From the NCBI GenBank assembly GCA_900543085.1, contig UQQF01000063.1, positions 1 to 10,537 of the forward strand: a stretch of 10,537 nt of DNA. The letters are read 5' to 3'. This DNA comes from an uncultured Eubacteriales bacterium. GTDB lineage: Bacteria > Bacillota > Clostridia > Oscillospirales > Oscillospiraceae. Position numbers and translations under genes: made by a program. The notes under the pieces were generated by a model. The model was not told where the DNA came from, did not search any database, and saw only the letters and a list, made by a program, of their open reading frames with translations. Of this stretch, positions 1-6,846 are shown in pieces. Within the stretch, counting starts at the first letter, position 1. The number at the start of each line of letters is the position of its first letter.

Positions 1-58
1 AGCGAAGGATATGCAGCTTGCGACGACGAAGCGAAGGATATGCAGCTTGCAACGACGA
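1..58. repeat. 29-bp direct tandem repeat, two copies (cut by window edge)
   Basis: Positions 1-29 and 30-58 are the same 29-bp unit, beginning AGCGAAGGATATGCAGCTTG, with a single difference (G at 22, A at 51). There is no spacer between copies, and 29 is not a multiple of three, so this is not a coding repeat. The array may continue to the left of the window. The ATATGCAG inside each unit (9-16, 38-45) is the reverse complement of CTGCATAT at 68-75, so the last copy could fold into a hairpin with an 8-bp stem just downstream of the minus-strand gene that ends at 91. Its function is unknown. Confidence 0.85.
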
Positions 59-90
59 CGGGTGCCTCTGCATATGTTTTGCGCTGTGCG

Positions 91-1158
91 TCAAGCCTCG
101 CTGGTCTCTCCGGCTGCCAGTACGGCGCTGCCGGAGGTGAGCGTGTTGAGGATGCCGTTGATGTTGGAGTAGGTGGTGGTGCAGCATTGCAGCCGCAGGT
201 ACATAAGCGGCGCGCGCCGTCCGGACAGCAGCGCCGCCAGCTCGGAGGCGGTGATGCCTGCGCCGGAGCGCACTCCGTCTATATTGTAATCGCAGAAGAC
301 CAGCCCGGAGCTGCCGGCCCATGATTCGCACGCCGCGTCGTATTCGCGCGACGCGCTGGCGACGAGCACCGTGGCGGCGTGAGCCTCGTTCCAAAGCGCG
401 CTGGAGACTTCGGCGTACTCCAGAGCCGGGCTTGTACTGCACAGAGCGCCCACGTTGTGCCCCTCGCCGATTATCCGCCGGACGGTGGCCGGGGAGCTCT
501 CTATCTCGTCAGCCGTGAGAAAGAAGGTGGCCTTGATGCCGTAGCCGGACAGAATGGTCAGGGCGTCGGAGCTGGGAAGCCCCTGGAAGGAGAGAAAGAT
601 CACGCTGTCTGCCGAGCTGACGTCGTCGTTTCCCGTGTTGGGGGATATGGAGGAGCCGGTGTATTCGTTGTACCTGCTGACCATCAGCGGGCGGGCGGCG
701 GTCATGAATATCTCGTTGGACAGCGAATTGCTGCCGTCTGTTATACGGCAGACGTCGCCGTAGCCGTTGCCGCGGATATACGACCACGACAGCCCGAACT
801 GACGGCAGACGAAGTCCACCGGCACATAGACCGTGCCGCCGCGCATGATCGCGCTGGACGTGTAGTAGTTGTTGTTTGAGTCGTAGGTCTCGCCGGTCTC
901 GACGTTGAAGAACATCTGCTTTGCCGAGCCGGTGAGCTCGGCCGTGCTGCTTCCGGCGTGATAGGAGCTGTAGATGCGCAGGCGGGAAAACACGCTGGCA
1001 GGGACGTAGTACTGCCCGCCCTGGGAGTATGCCTGGCTCGTAAGCGGCAGGAGGTCGTCGTTTATTGCGATAAAGCAGACGGACGAGTCCGCCGCCATGG
1101 CAGTGCACGGCAGCAGCGCGATGAGAAGTATGAGGAAAAAACAGAGCGTCCTTTTCAT
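91..1158 (-). CDS. Secreted protein: stalk-like N-domain plus degenerate NodB (polysaccharide deacetylase-like) domain
   Basis: 355 residues. The start is the ATG at 1158-1156, preceded by GGAGG (1165-1169 on the minus strand); the longer open frame to 1260 has no such site. Residues 1-22 form a signal peptide (MKR, a hydrophobic stretch, then AMA before Ala23). Residues about 27-140 resemble a copper-amine-oxidase N-terminal/stalk-type domain, with the paired YYVPASVF (50-57) and VYVPVDFV (110-117) strands. Residues about 184-350 have a NodB-like fold pattern: GIKATFFLTADEI (207-219) and VRRIIGEGHNVG (226-237). The catalytic signatures are gone: the usual TFDDG is LSFQGLP (189-195), the metal-binding HxxxxH region has no second histidine, no RPPY-like motif is visible, and the late LxLH reads LRLQ (Q324). 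By family knowledge intact members deacetylate peptidoglycan or other cell-wall sugars. This one is probably an inactive relative that binds wall glycan (inference). Confidence 0.8.
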   Translation of the reverse strand: MKRTLCFFLILLIALLPCTAMAADSSVCFIAINDDLLPLTSQAYSQGGQYYVPASVFSRLRIYSSYHAGSSTAELTGSAKQMFFNVETGETYDSNNNYYTSSAIMRGGTVYVPVDFVCRQFGLSWSYIRGNGYGDVCRITDGSNSLSNEIFMTAARPLMVSRYNEYTGSSISPNTGNDDVSSADSVIFLSFQGLPSSDALTILSGYGIKATFFLTADEIESSPATVRRIIGEGHNVGALCSTSPALEYAEVSSALWNEAHAATVLVASASREYDAACESWAGSSGLVFCDYNIDGVRSGAGITASELAALLSGRRAPLMYLRLQCCTTTYSNINGILNTLTSGSAVLAAGETSEA

Positions 1159-1186
1159 ACGCGGCCTCCATTGAAAATATATGTAG

Positions 1187-1215
1187 ATTTTATCACGTTT
1201 TTGCAGCCAAAGCAA
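1187..1215 (-). promoter_or_regulatory. Promoter of the degenerate NodB gene
   Basis: On the minus strand, TTGCTT (1215-1210), a 17-bp spacer and TAAAAT (1192-1187), with TGA directly before the -10 (extended -10). It lies about 30 bases upstream of the ATG at 1158. The -35 falls in the loop of the inverted repeat at 1198-1226. Confidence 0.65.
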
Positions 1216-1226
1216 GGCTGCGAAAA
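1198..1226. repeat. Inverted repeat over the -35 region (possible operator)
   Basis: TTTTTGCAGCC (1198-1208) pairs with GGCTGCGAAAA (1216-1226) around a 7-base centre: 11 pairs with one G-T. It sits across the -35 and spacer of the minus-strand promoter and just upstream of the tRNA promoter. No U-tract follows on either strand in a terminator arrangement, so a protein-binding operator is the simplest idea (inference). Confidence 0.45.
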
Positions 1227-1253
1227 ATAACTCGATTTTTTTGAAAAAAGCTA

Positions 1254-1282
1254 TTGACAATTCGGAAGATGTCTGGTATATT
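1254..1282 (+). promoter_or_regulatory. Promoter of the tRNA-Asp/tRNA-Thr unit
   Basis: A consensus TTGACA (1254-1259), an exact 17-bp spacer and TATATT (1277-1282), with TGG before the -10. This is the strongest sigma-A type promoter in the window, as expected for stable RNA. A leader of about 45 bases follows before the first tRNA. Confidence 0.85.
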
Positions 1283-1331
1283 ACAAAAGCCGCTTGTGAG
1301 GCGCAAGCCTGAAAGACAAAACGGCGAATGT

Positions 1332-1408
1332 GGCCGAGTAGTTCAGTCGGTTAGAACGCTAGCCTGTCACGCTAGAGGCCGAGGGTTCAAGTCCCTTCTC
1401 GGTCGCCA
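1332..1408 (+). tRNA. tRNA-Asp (anticodon GTC)
   Basis: A full cloverleaf of 77 nt with encoded CCA. The acceptor is GGCCGAG/CTCGGTC (one G-T pair) and the D-arm stem is GTTC/GAAC. The anticodon stem CTAGC/GCTAG holds the loop CTGTCAC, with GTC at 1366-1368. The T-arm is GAGGG-TTCAAGT-CCCTT and the discriminator is G. The encoded CCA is at 1406-1408. It is first in a two-tRNA transcript. Confidence 0.97.
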
Positions 1409-1410
1409 CA

Positions 1411-1434
1411 CCCCACGGGTCAAACCCCGTGGGG
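1411..1434 (+). other. Inter-tRNA hairpin
   Basis: CCCCACGGG (1411-1419) pairs perfectly with CCCGTGGGG (1426-1434) around a six-base loop. It lies two bases after the CCA of tRNA-Asp and eight bases before tRNA-Thr. There is no U-tract, so it is unlikely to terminate fully. It may aid separation of the two tRNAs by processing nucleases (inference). Confidence 0.6.
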
Positions 1435-1442
1435 TAACGTAT

Positions 1443-1518
<76 letters not shown>

Positions 1519-1519
1519 G

Positions 1520-1552
1520 AAAATCCCGAAGCCTGTGGCTTCGGGATTTTTT
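1520..1552. terminator. Two-way intrinsic terminator
   Basis: AAAATCCCGAAGCC (1520-1533) pairs with GGCTTCGGGATTTT (1537-1550) around a TGT loop: a 14-bp perfect stem with a T-run to 1552 on the plus strand and an A-run on the other side that becomes a U-run for minus-strand transcripts. It ends the tRNA unit and, from the opposite side, the GNAT gene whose stop is at 1567. Confidence 0.93.
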
Positions 1553-1566
1553 GTTTTCTCCGCCGC

Positions 1567-2028
1567 TCATTCGCGGGGAGAGACGTACAGCCTGGCGGGC
1601 GCCGAGCCGTCAGTGCACTCGGCCATAGTGACGAACTCCCAGCCGTAGCGCTCATAGAAGCCGACGTGGTCGGTTATGAGGTACAGCGTGTCCACGCCCA
1701 GCGCGGCCATGTCGCGGCGGACATGCTCCAGCAGCGCGCCCGCAAGGCCGAGACCGCGCCGCCGTGGCTCCACATACAGCGCGCAGACGTTGGGGGAGAG
1801 GTCGCGCCGGACGTGGAAGTCGTTTTCAATGACCCCGACGCCGCCTGTTATCACGCCGTCCTCCAGCGCCACGTACCACTGCGGTACGTTCGCGCCGCCG
1901 GAGATGCACTCGTCCATGCTGGCGAGGTATTCCTCCTCGGACACCTCCCACTTGGAGTGGAACCAGGCGGCGGTCTGGGCTTTGAGCTCGGGGTGAGAGC
2001 GGATGTCCGCTATGTCAAATGTGCGCAT
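1567..2028 (-). CDS. GNAT-family N-acetyltransferase
   Basis: 153 residues, a normal length for a single-domain GNAT enzyme. The start is the ATG at 2028-2026 with GGAGG at 2040-2036 on the minus strand. The acetyl-CoA binding signature is clear at about residues 86-102: CALYVEPRRRGLGLAGALLE, containing the RRxGxGxA loop. It is followed by a helix and the C-terminal DHVGFYERYGWE segment (about 120-131), typical of the family's last strand-helix. The family transfers acetyl groups from acetyl-CoA to amines of small molecules or proteins; the substrate cannot be read from the sequence. The gene stands alone, divergent from ogg and convergent with the tRNA unit, with which it shares a terminator. 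Confidence 0.9.
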   Translation of the reverse strand: MRTFDIADIRSHPELKAQTAAWFHSKWEVSEEEYLASMDECISGGANVPQWYVALEDGVITGGVGVIENDFHVRRDLSPNVCALYVEPRRRGLGLAGALLEHVRRDMAALGVDTLYLITDHVGFYERYGWEFVTMAECTDGSAPARLYVSPRE

Positions 2029-2057
2029 TTTTGTTCCTCCGTTCGGTAGCTGAGTCG

Positions 2058-2063
2058 ATTATA
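2058..2063 (-). promoter_or_regulatory. -10 element of the GNAT gene promoter
   Basis: The minus strand reads TGATATAATC, giving a perfect TATAAT (2063-2058) with the extended -10 TG. No good -35 is seen at 15-18 bp spacing. The region overlaps the upstream part of the divergent ogg promoter. Confidence 0.55.
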
Positions 2064-2070
2064 TCACGGC

Positions 2071-2099
2071 TTGCCCTGTTTGAATACATCTGATATAAT
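2071..2099 (+). promoter_or_regulatory. ogg promoter
   Basis: TTGCCC (2071-2076), a 17-bp spacer and a perfect TATAAT (2094-2099) preceded by TGA. It lies 23 bases upstream of the ogg start codon, so the leader is short, about 15 bases. Confidence 0.75.
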
Positions 2100-2122
2100 A
2101 GCCCCACGAAAGGCGGGATCTC

Positions 2123-2962
2123 ATGTATATGACCTTTGAACTCTGCCCTGAGGGCGAGCTCTCACCATACAAGACCTTCGAGTGCGGCCAGTGCTTCCGC
2201 TGGAACGCAGACGAAAACGGCGGCTATGTCGGCGTGGCCTCAGGCCGGGCGGCCAGGGTTTTCACGCGCGGCGGCATGGCGGTCATCGAGTGCGACGAGG
2301 AGGACATCGGCTTCTGGCGCGAGTACCTGGACATGGACACAGACTACGTCAAAGCGCGCGAAAGCGTGATGCTCGGCGAATACCTCACCGAGTGCGCCGA
2401 GTACGGCAGGGGCATACGCATACTCAGGCAGGACAAGTGGGAGGCGCTGTGCTCTTTCATCATCTCGCAGTGCAACAATATCCCGCGCATAAAGAGCATC
2501 GTCGAAAAGCTGTGCGCCATGTTCGGCGAGGCCATGGAGACGCCCTGGGGCGTCAAATACTCCTTCCCGACGGCGAGCCGTGTGGCGCTGCTTGAGGAGC
2601 CTGAGCTTGCGCCGCTGCGCTCCGGCTACCGCGCCTCGTACATAATCAATGCAGCCCGCGCCGTGGCGTCCGGCGACATAGACCTGGAGTACGCCGCCAC
2701 GCTCGACGGGAACGAGGCGCGGAAGTACCTCAAGAGCCTCAACGGCGTCGGAGACAAGGTCGCCAACTGCGCGGTGCTGTTCGGACTGCACCGTATGGAC
2801 GCCTTCCCGGTGGACGTGTGGATAAAGCGCGCGCTGAAGGAAAACCTCCCGGCCGGCTTTGACCCGTCCACACTGGGCGATTACGCGGGACTTGCCCAGC
2901 AGTATATGTTCTTCCATGCGCGCGAGACGAGCAGGGACGAGCGTTCACACAATATACATTGA
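2123..2962 (+). CDS. ogg: 8-oxoguanine DNA glycosylase/AP lyase (Ogg)
   Basis: 279 residues, full length for bacterial Ogg of the Clostridium type. It removes oxidised guanine from DNA and cleaves the abasic strand in base-excision repair. The N-terminal OGG_N domain includes the typical SPYKTFECGQCFRW stretch (14-27). The helix-hairpin-helix/GPD region is LNGVGDKVANC (206-216) followed by PVDVW (229-233). The Schiff-base lysine is K212 and the catalytic aspartate D231. WEALCSFIISQCNNIPRIK (106-124) is the conserved helical block. The C-terminal AQQYMFFHAR matches the family's end. The start at 2123 follows a modest AAGGCGGG site; ATG at 2129 is an alternative. It has its own promoter and no obvious terminator, because the guaB promoter begins inside its stop codon. 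Confidence 0.94.
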   Translation: MYMTFELCPEGELSPYKTFECGQCFRWNADENGGYVGVASGRAARVFTRGGMAVIECDEEDIGFWREYLDMDTDYVKARESVMLGEYLTECAEYGRGIRILRQDKWEALCSFIISQCNNIPRIKSIVEKLCAMFGEAMETPWGVKYSFPTASRVALLEEPELAPLRSGYRASYIINAARAVASGDIDLEYAATLDGNEARKYLKSLNGVGDKVANCAVLFGLHRMDAFPVDVWIKRALKENLPAGFDPSTLGDYAGLAQQYMFFHARETSRDERSHNIH

Positions 2963-2986
2963 CTTGTCCGCCATCTATGATAAAAT
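2959..2986 (+). promoter_or_regulatory. guaB promoter
   Basis: TTGACT (2959-2964) overlaps the ogg stop codon, with a 16-bp spacer and TAAAAT (2981-2986) preceded by TGA. It predicts a leader of roughly 50 bases, too short for a purine riboswitch. A second TATAAT at 3019-3024 has no matching -35. The guaB ribosome site is GGGGGTG at 3031-3037. Confidence 0.7.
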
Positions 2987-3042
2987 AATCTGAATAGACC
3001 CAGCGAGAAAGAACTATCTATAATTTTTACGGGGGTGCGTGA

Positions 3043-4530
<1,488 letters not shown>

Positions 4531-4531
4531 A

Positions 4532-4569
4532 ATTGCCGGCGCGAAAGGCTGCGGCCTTTCGCTGCCAAT
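4532..4569. repeat. Intergenic hairpin 1 after guaB
   Basis: GCGAAAGGC (4541-4549) pairs with GCCTTTCGC (4554-4562) around TGCG. An outer ATTG (4532-4535)/CAAT (4566-4569) can close a larger stem across an internal loop. It starts two bases after the guaB stop. No U-tract follows, so termination by the intrinsic route is doubtful, though it may protect the guaB 3' end. Confidence 0.7.
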
Positions 4570-4572
4570 CAG

Positions 4573-4608
4573 GGTACCCCGGCCGGCGTGCGCCGGCCGG
4601 TGGGTACC
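4573..4608. repeat. Intergenic hairpin 2 (very GC-rich)
   Basis: CCGGCCGGC (4579-4587) pairs with GCCGGCCGG (4592-4600) around GTGC. GGTACC (4573-4578) pairs with GGTACC (4603-4608) across a two-base bulge. That is fifteen pairs in all, nearly all G-C. A small hairpin GCGCT/AGCGC (4610-4614, 4621-4625) follows at once. Confidence 0.75.
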
Positions 4609-4626
4609 GGCGCTTCGTTCAGCGCA

Positions 4627-4654
4627 CGTTTGCCGGTGCAGGCACCGGCAAACG
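4627..4654. repeat. Intergenic hairpin 3
   Basis: CGTTTGCCGGTGC (4627-4639) is perfectly complementary to GCACCGGCAAACG (4642-4654), leaving a two-base centre (a four-base loop if the last pair opens). The direct repeat CGCACGTT occurs at 4623-4630 and 4653-4660, overlapping both outer ends of the stem. No T-run follows. Confidence 0.75.
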
Positions 4655-4693
4655 CACGTTCTCTGCGCGAGCCGGCGGAAGCAGATTTCAATT

Positions 4694-4714
4694 ATTTGCG
4701 CCGGGGGCGCAAAT
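4694..4714. repeat. Intergenic hairpin 4 before the Sir2 gene
   Basis: ATTTGCGCC (4694-4702) pairs with GGCGCAAAT (4706-4714) around GGG. It is flanked by GCAGA (4681-4685) and TCTGC (4715-4719). GCAGA can alternatively pair with an upstream TCTGC (4662-4666), so two mutually exclusive folds are possible. It ends 16 bases before the Sir2 ribosome site. Confidence 0.7.
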
Positions 4715-4743
4715 TCTGCGAGCCTTTTATGGAGGGATTTCGC

Positions 4744-5463
4744 ATGGATGACAAAGTAAAAACTCTGCGCGACTGGATAGCCGCCAGTGACAATATAGTG
4801 TTTTTCGGCGGGGCGGGCGTGTCGACTGAGAGCGGCATACCCGACTTCCGCAGCGTGGACGGGCTTTACAACCAGCAGTGGGACTATCCGCCCGAGACCA
4901 TACTCTCCGCCACCTTCTTTCAGCGCGACCCGGAGGAGTATTACCGCTTCCACCACGCCAAGCTGGTCGTGGACGGCGCAAAGCCCAACAGGGCGCATCT
5001 GCGCCTGGCCGAGCTTGAGCGCGAGGGAAAGCTGAAGGCCGTCGTAACTCAGAACATCGACGGGCTGCACCAGGCCGCCGGCAGCAAAAACGTGCTGGAG
5101 CTGCACGGCAGCATCCTGCGCGCATACTGCACCAAGTGCCGCACGCCCTATCCGGCGGACAGGATGAACCACTGCGACGGCGTGCCGCACTGCGACAAGT
5201 GCGGCGGCATCATCCGCCCCGACATCGTGCTCTACGAGGAGATGCTCAATGAGGACGTGCTCATGCGCGCGGTGGACTGCATCCGCAAGGCCGACGTGCT
5301 CATCGTGGGCGGCACCTCGTTGGGCGTGTACCCCGCGGCGGGACTCATCAACTACTACGAGGGCAGCAAGCTCGCGCTTGTGAACCTGTCCGAGACGCCC
5401 TATGACAGGTATGCCAACCTGGTTATCCACGAGAAGATAGGCGAGGTGTTTTCCGAAGTATGA
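4744..5463 (+). CDS. cobB: Sir2-family NAD+-dependent protein deacylase
   Basis: 239 residues. The ATG at 4744 has GGAGGG at 4731-4736 (7-base gap); upstream in-frame starts in the hairpin region are not supported. The sirtuin removes acyl groups from protein lysines, consuming NAD+ and giving nicotinamide and O-acyl-ADP-ribose. NAD-binding motifs are GGAGVSTESGIPDFRS (22-37) and TQNIDGLH (102-109). The catalytic histidine is H121 in LHGS. A structural zinc site is formed by C129, C132, C150 and C153. GTSLGVYPAAG (190-200) closes the Rossmann fold. The YxxR acyl-pocket pair of desuccinylase-type sirtuins is absent (the region reads YYRFHHAKL), which favours deacetylase activity (inference). 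It is first of a four-gene overlapping run, and its stop overlaps the next ATG. I find no convincing promoter in the hairpin-rich gap, so read-through from guaB or an unseen promoter is possible. Confidence 0.95.
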   Translation: MDDKVKTLRDWIAASDNIVFFGGAGVSTESGIPDFRSVDGLYNQQWDYPPETILSATFFQRDPEEYYRFHHAKLVVDGAKPNRAHLRLAELEREGKLKAVVTQNIDGLHQAAGSKNVLELHGSILRAYCTKCRTPYPADRMNHCDGVPHCDKCGGIIRPDIVLYEEMLNEDVLMRAVDCIRKADVLIVGGTSLGVYPAAGLINYYEGSKLALVNLSETPYDRYANLVIHEKIGEVFSEV

Positions 5464-6191
5464 GCCGTATTGACGTGCTCGGCGTGAGCTTTGACGACCT
5501 GACGATGGACGAGGCCGTCGAGATCGCGCTGGGCTTTATGCAGGAGAGGCGCGCGTGCTATGCGTGCACGCCGAACCCGGAGATAGTCATGGCGGCGAAG
5601 GGAGACGCAGCCCTGCGCGCCGCACTGTCCGGGGCTGAGCTGGTTCTGGCCGACGGCGTGGGCATAACAAAGGCGGCGGCCATGCTGGGCACGCCGCTCA
5701 AGTCGCGCGTGCCGGGCATAGACTTCGCTTCAAACGTCATATCCCGCCTCGCTCAGCGAGGGGGGAGCGTGTATCTGCTGGGTGCAAAGCCGCTGGTGGC
5801 CGAGGCCGCGGCGGAGAAGCTCACGCAGACCTACCCCGGCATAGTGATAGCCGGTACAAACGACGGATACTTCACCGACGACGCGCCGGTGATAGAGAAG
5901 ATAAACGCGACCAGCCCGGACTTCCTCATGGTCTGTCTCGGCTCGCCCAAGCAGGAGCTGTGGATGTCCGCCAACGCGGGCAGGCTCAGCTGCGGCCTGA
6001 TGGCCGGCCTGGGCGGCAGCCTTGACGTGCTGGCCGGGAACGTGCAGCGCGCGCCGGAGACCTGGCGCAGGCTCGGCCTGGAGTGGCTCTACCGCGTGAT
6101 AAAAGAGCCCAAGCGCCTCGGGCGCGTCATGAAGCTGCCCGCCTTCGTGCTGGAGGCCGCGGCGGAGGGAAGGAGAAGACGGCATGGGTAA
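5460..6191 (+). CDS. tagA: WecG/TagA/CpsF-family glycosyltransferase
   Basis: 243 residues, full length for this GT26 family. Members add N-acetylmannosamine (or a related sugar) to undecaprenyl-diphospho-GlcNAc on the inner face of the membrane, an early step of wall teichoic acid or related surface polymers. Visible motifs are CTPNPEIV (36-43, conserved T37), LADGVGITKA (63-72, catalytic-base D65), YLLGAKP, LGSPKQELW (160-168) and GLGGSLDVLAGNVQRAPETW (183-202). The C-terminal membrane-facing appendage EWLYRVIKEPKRLGR carries R212, R219 and R222. The ATG is inside ATGA shared with the Sir2 stop (4-base overlap), with AGGTG 11 bases upstream; translational coupling is likely. No other teichoic acid genes are in the window, so the exact polymer is unknown. 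It overlaps tmk by 8 bases. Confidence 0.93.
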   Translation: MSRIDVLGVSFDDLTMDEAVEIALGFMQERRACYACTPNPEIVMAAKGDAALRAALSGAELVLADGVGITKAAAMLGTPLKSRVPGIDFASNVISRLAQRGGSVYLLGAKPLVAEAAAEKLTQTYPGIVIAGTNDGYFTDDAPVIEKINATSPDFLMVCLGSPKQELWMSANAGRLSCGLMAGLGGSLDVLAGNVQRAPETWRRLGLEWLYRVIKEPKRLGRVMKLPAFVLEAAAEGRRRRHG

Positions 6192-6846
6192 GCTTATAGT
6201 CCTGGAGGGCATAGACGGCTCCGGCAAGAGCGCGCAGTACCGGCGCCTCACCGCGAGGTTCGAGCGCGAAGGGCTGGATTACCACAGCATAGTCTTCCCG
6301 CGCTATGACCAGGAGTCCTCCGCGCTGATACGCATGTATCTCAACGGCGATTTCGGCTCCAGGCCGGACGACGTTAACGCATATGCGTCAAGTATTTTCT
6401 ACGCAGTCGACCGCTACGCCTCGTATATGACCGACTGGAAGGCGTATTATCAGGCGGGGGGCGTGGTGCTGTCCGACAGATACACCACCTCCAACGCCGT
6501 GCACCAGGGCGCCAAGCTCCCTCCCGAGGAGCAGCCGCGCTTTTTCGACTGGCTGTACGACCTTGAATATGTAAAGCTCGGCCTGCCCAGGCCGGATCTG
6601 GTCATCTTCCTTGACGTGGATCTGGCCACCAGCGAGGCGCGTATGCACCGGCGCCAGCTCAAGACCGGAAAGAGCGGCGACATTCACGAGCGGGACACGG
6701 AATACCTCCAGCTCTGCCTGGACACCGGTCACCGCGCCGCGGCGCACTACGGCTGGCGCGTGGTGGACTTCATGAAGGACGGCAAGGAGCGAGAGGTGGA
6801 CGAGAAGCACGAGGAGATATACCAAATTGTCCGCGAGCTGCTTTGA
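6184..6846 (+). CDS. tmk: Thymidylate (dTMP) kinase
   Basis: 220 residues. It phosphorylates dTMP to dTDP with ATP, required for dTTP supply. The P-loop GIDGSGKS is at 9-16. FPRYDQESSALIRMYL (38-53) matches the family's substrate-side segment. The DRY motif is DRYTTSNAVHQ (98-108). VIFLDVD (140-146) is the core strand, and the LID region RRQLKTGKSGDIHERD (156-171) carries basic residues, with none directly in the P-loop after GIDGSG except the conserved K15. The start ATG at 6184 has AAGGAG about 10 bases upstream, inside tagA. The end overlaps the next gene by 20 bases. The family resemblance is to the Firmicute dTMP kinase-like branch with an extended LID. Confidence 0.93.
   Translation: MGKLIVLEGIDGSGKSAQYRRLTARFEREGLDYHSIVFPRYDQESSALIRMYLNGDFGSRPDDVNAYASSIFYAVDRYASYMTDWKAYYQAGGVVLSDRYTTSNAVHQGAKLPPEEQPRFFDWLYDLEYVKLGLPRPDLVIFLDVDLATSEARMHRRQLKTGKSGDIHERDTEYLQLCLDTGHRAAAHYGWRVVDFMKDGKEREVDEKHEEIYQIVRELL

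Noticed and set aside
1..58. CRISPR array
   Set aside because: The two 29-bp units abut directly with no spacers, and no cas genes are nearby.
1159..1260. Longer N-terminus of the NodB-like protein (34 extra residues)
   Set aside because: The extension covers the promoter and ribosome site, and the signal peptide begins properly at the ATG at 1158.
4599..4613. T-box-like sequence GGTGGGTACCGGCGC upstream of the Sir2 gene
   Set aside because: The T-box core needs UGGNACC with one base between UGG and ACC; here there are two. No specifier stem-loop or U-tract terminator is present, and the downstream gene is not an aminoacyl-tRNA or amino-acid gene.
4588..4743. Upstream in-frame extension of the sirtuin through the hairpin cluster
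   Set aside because: The frame is open only because the hairpins are GC-rich. GGAGGG directly before the ATG at 4744 and the normal sirtuin N-terminus fix the start.
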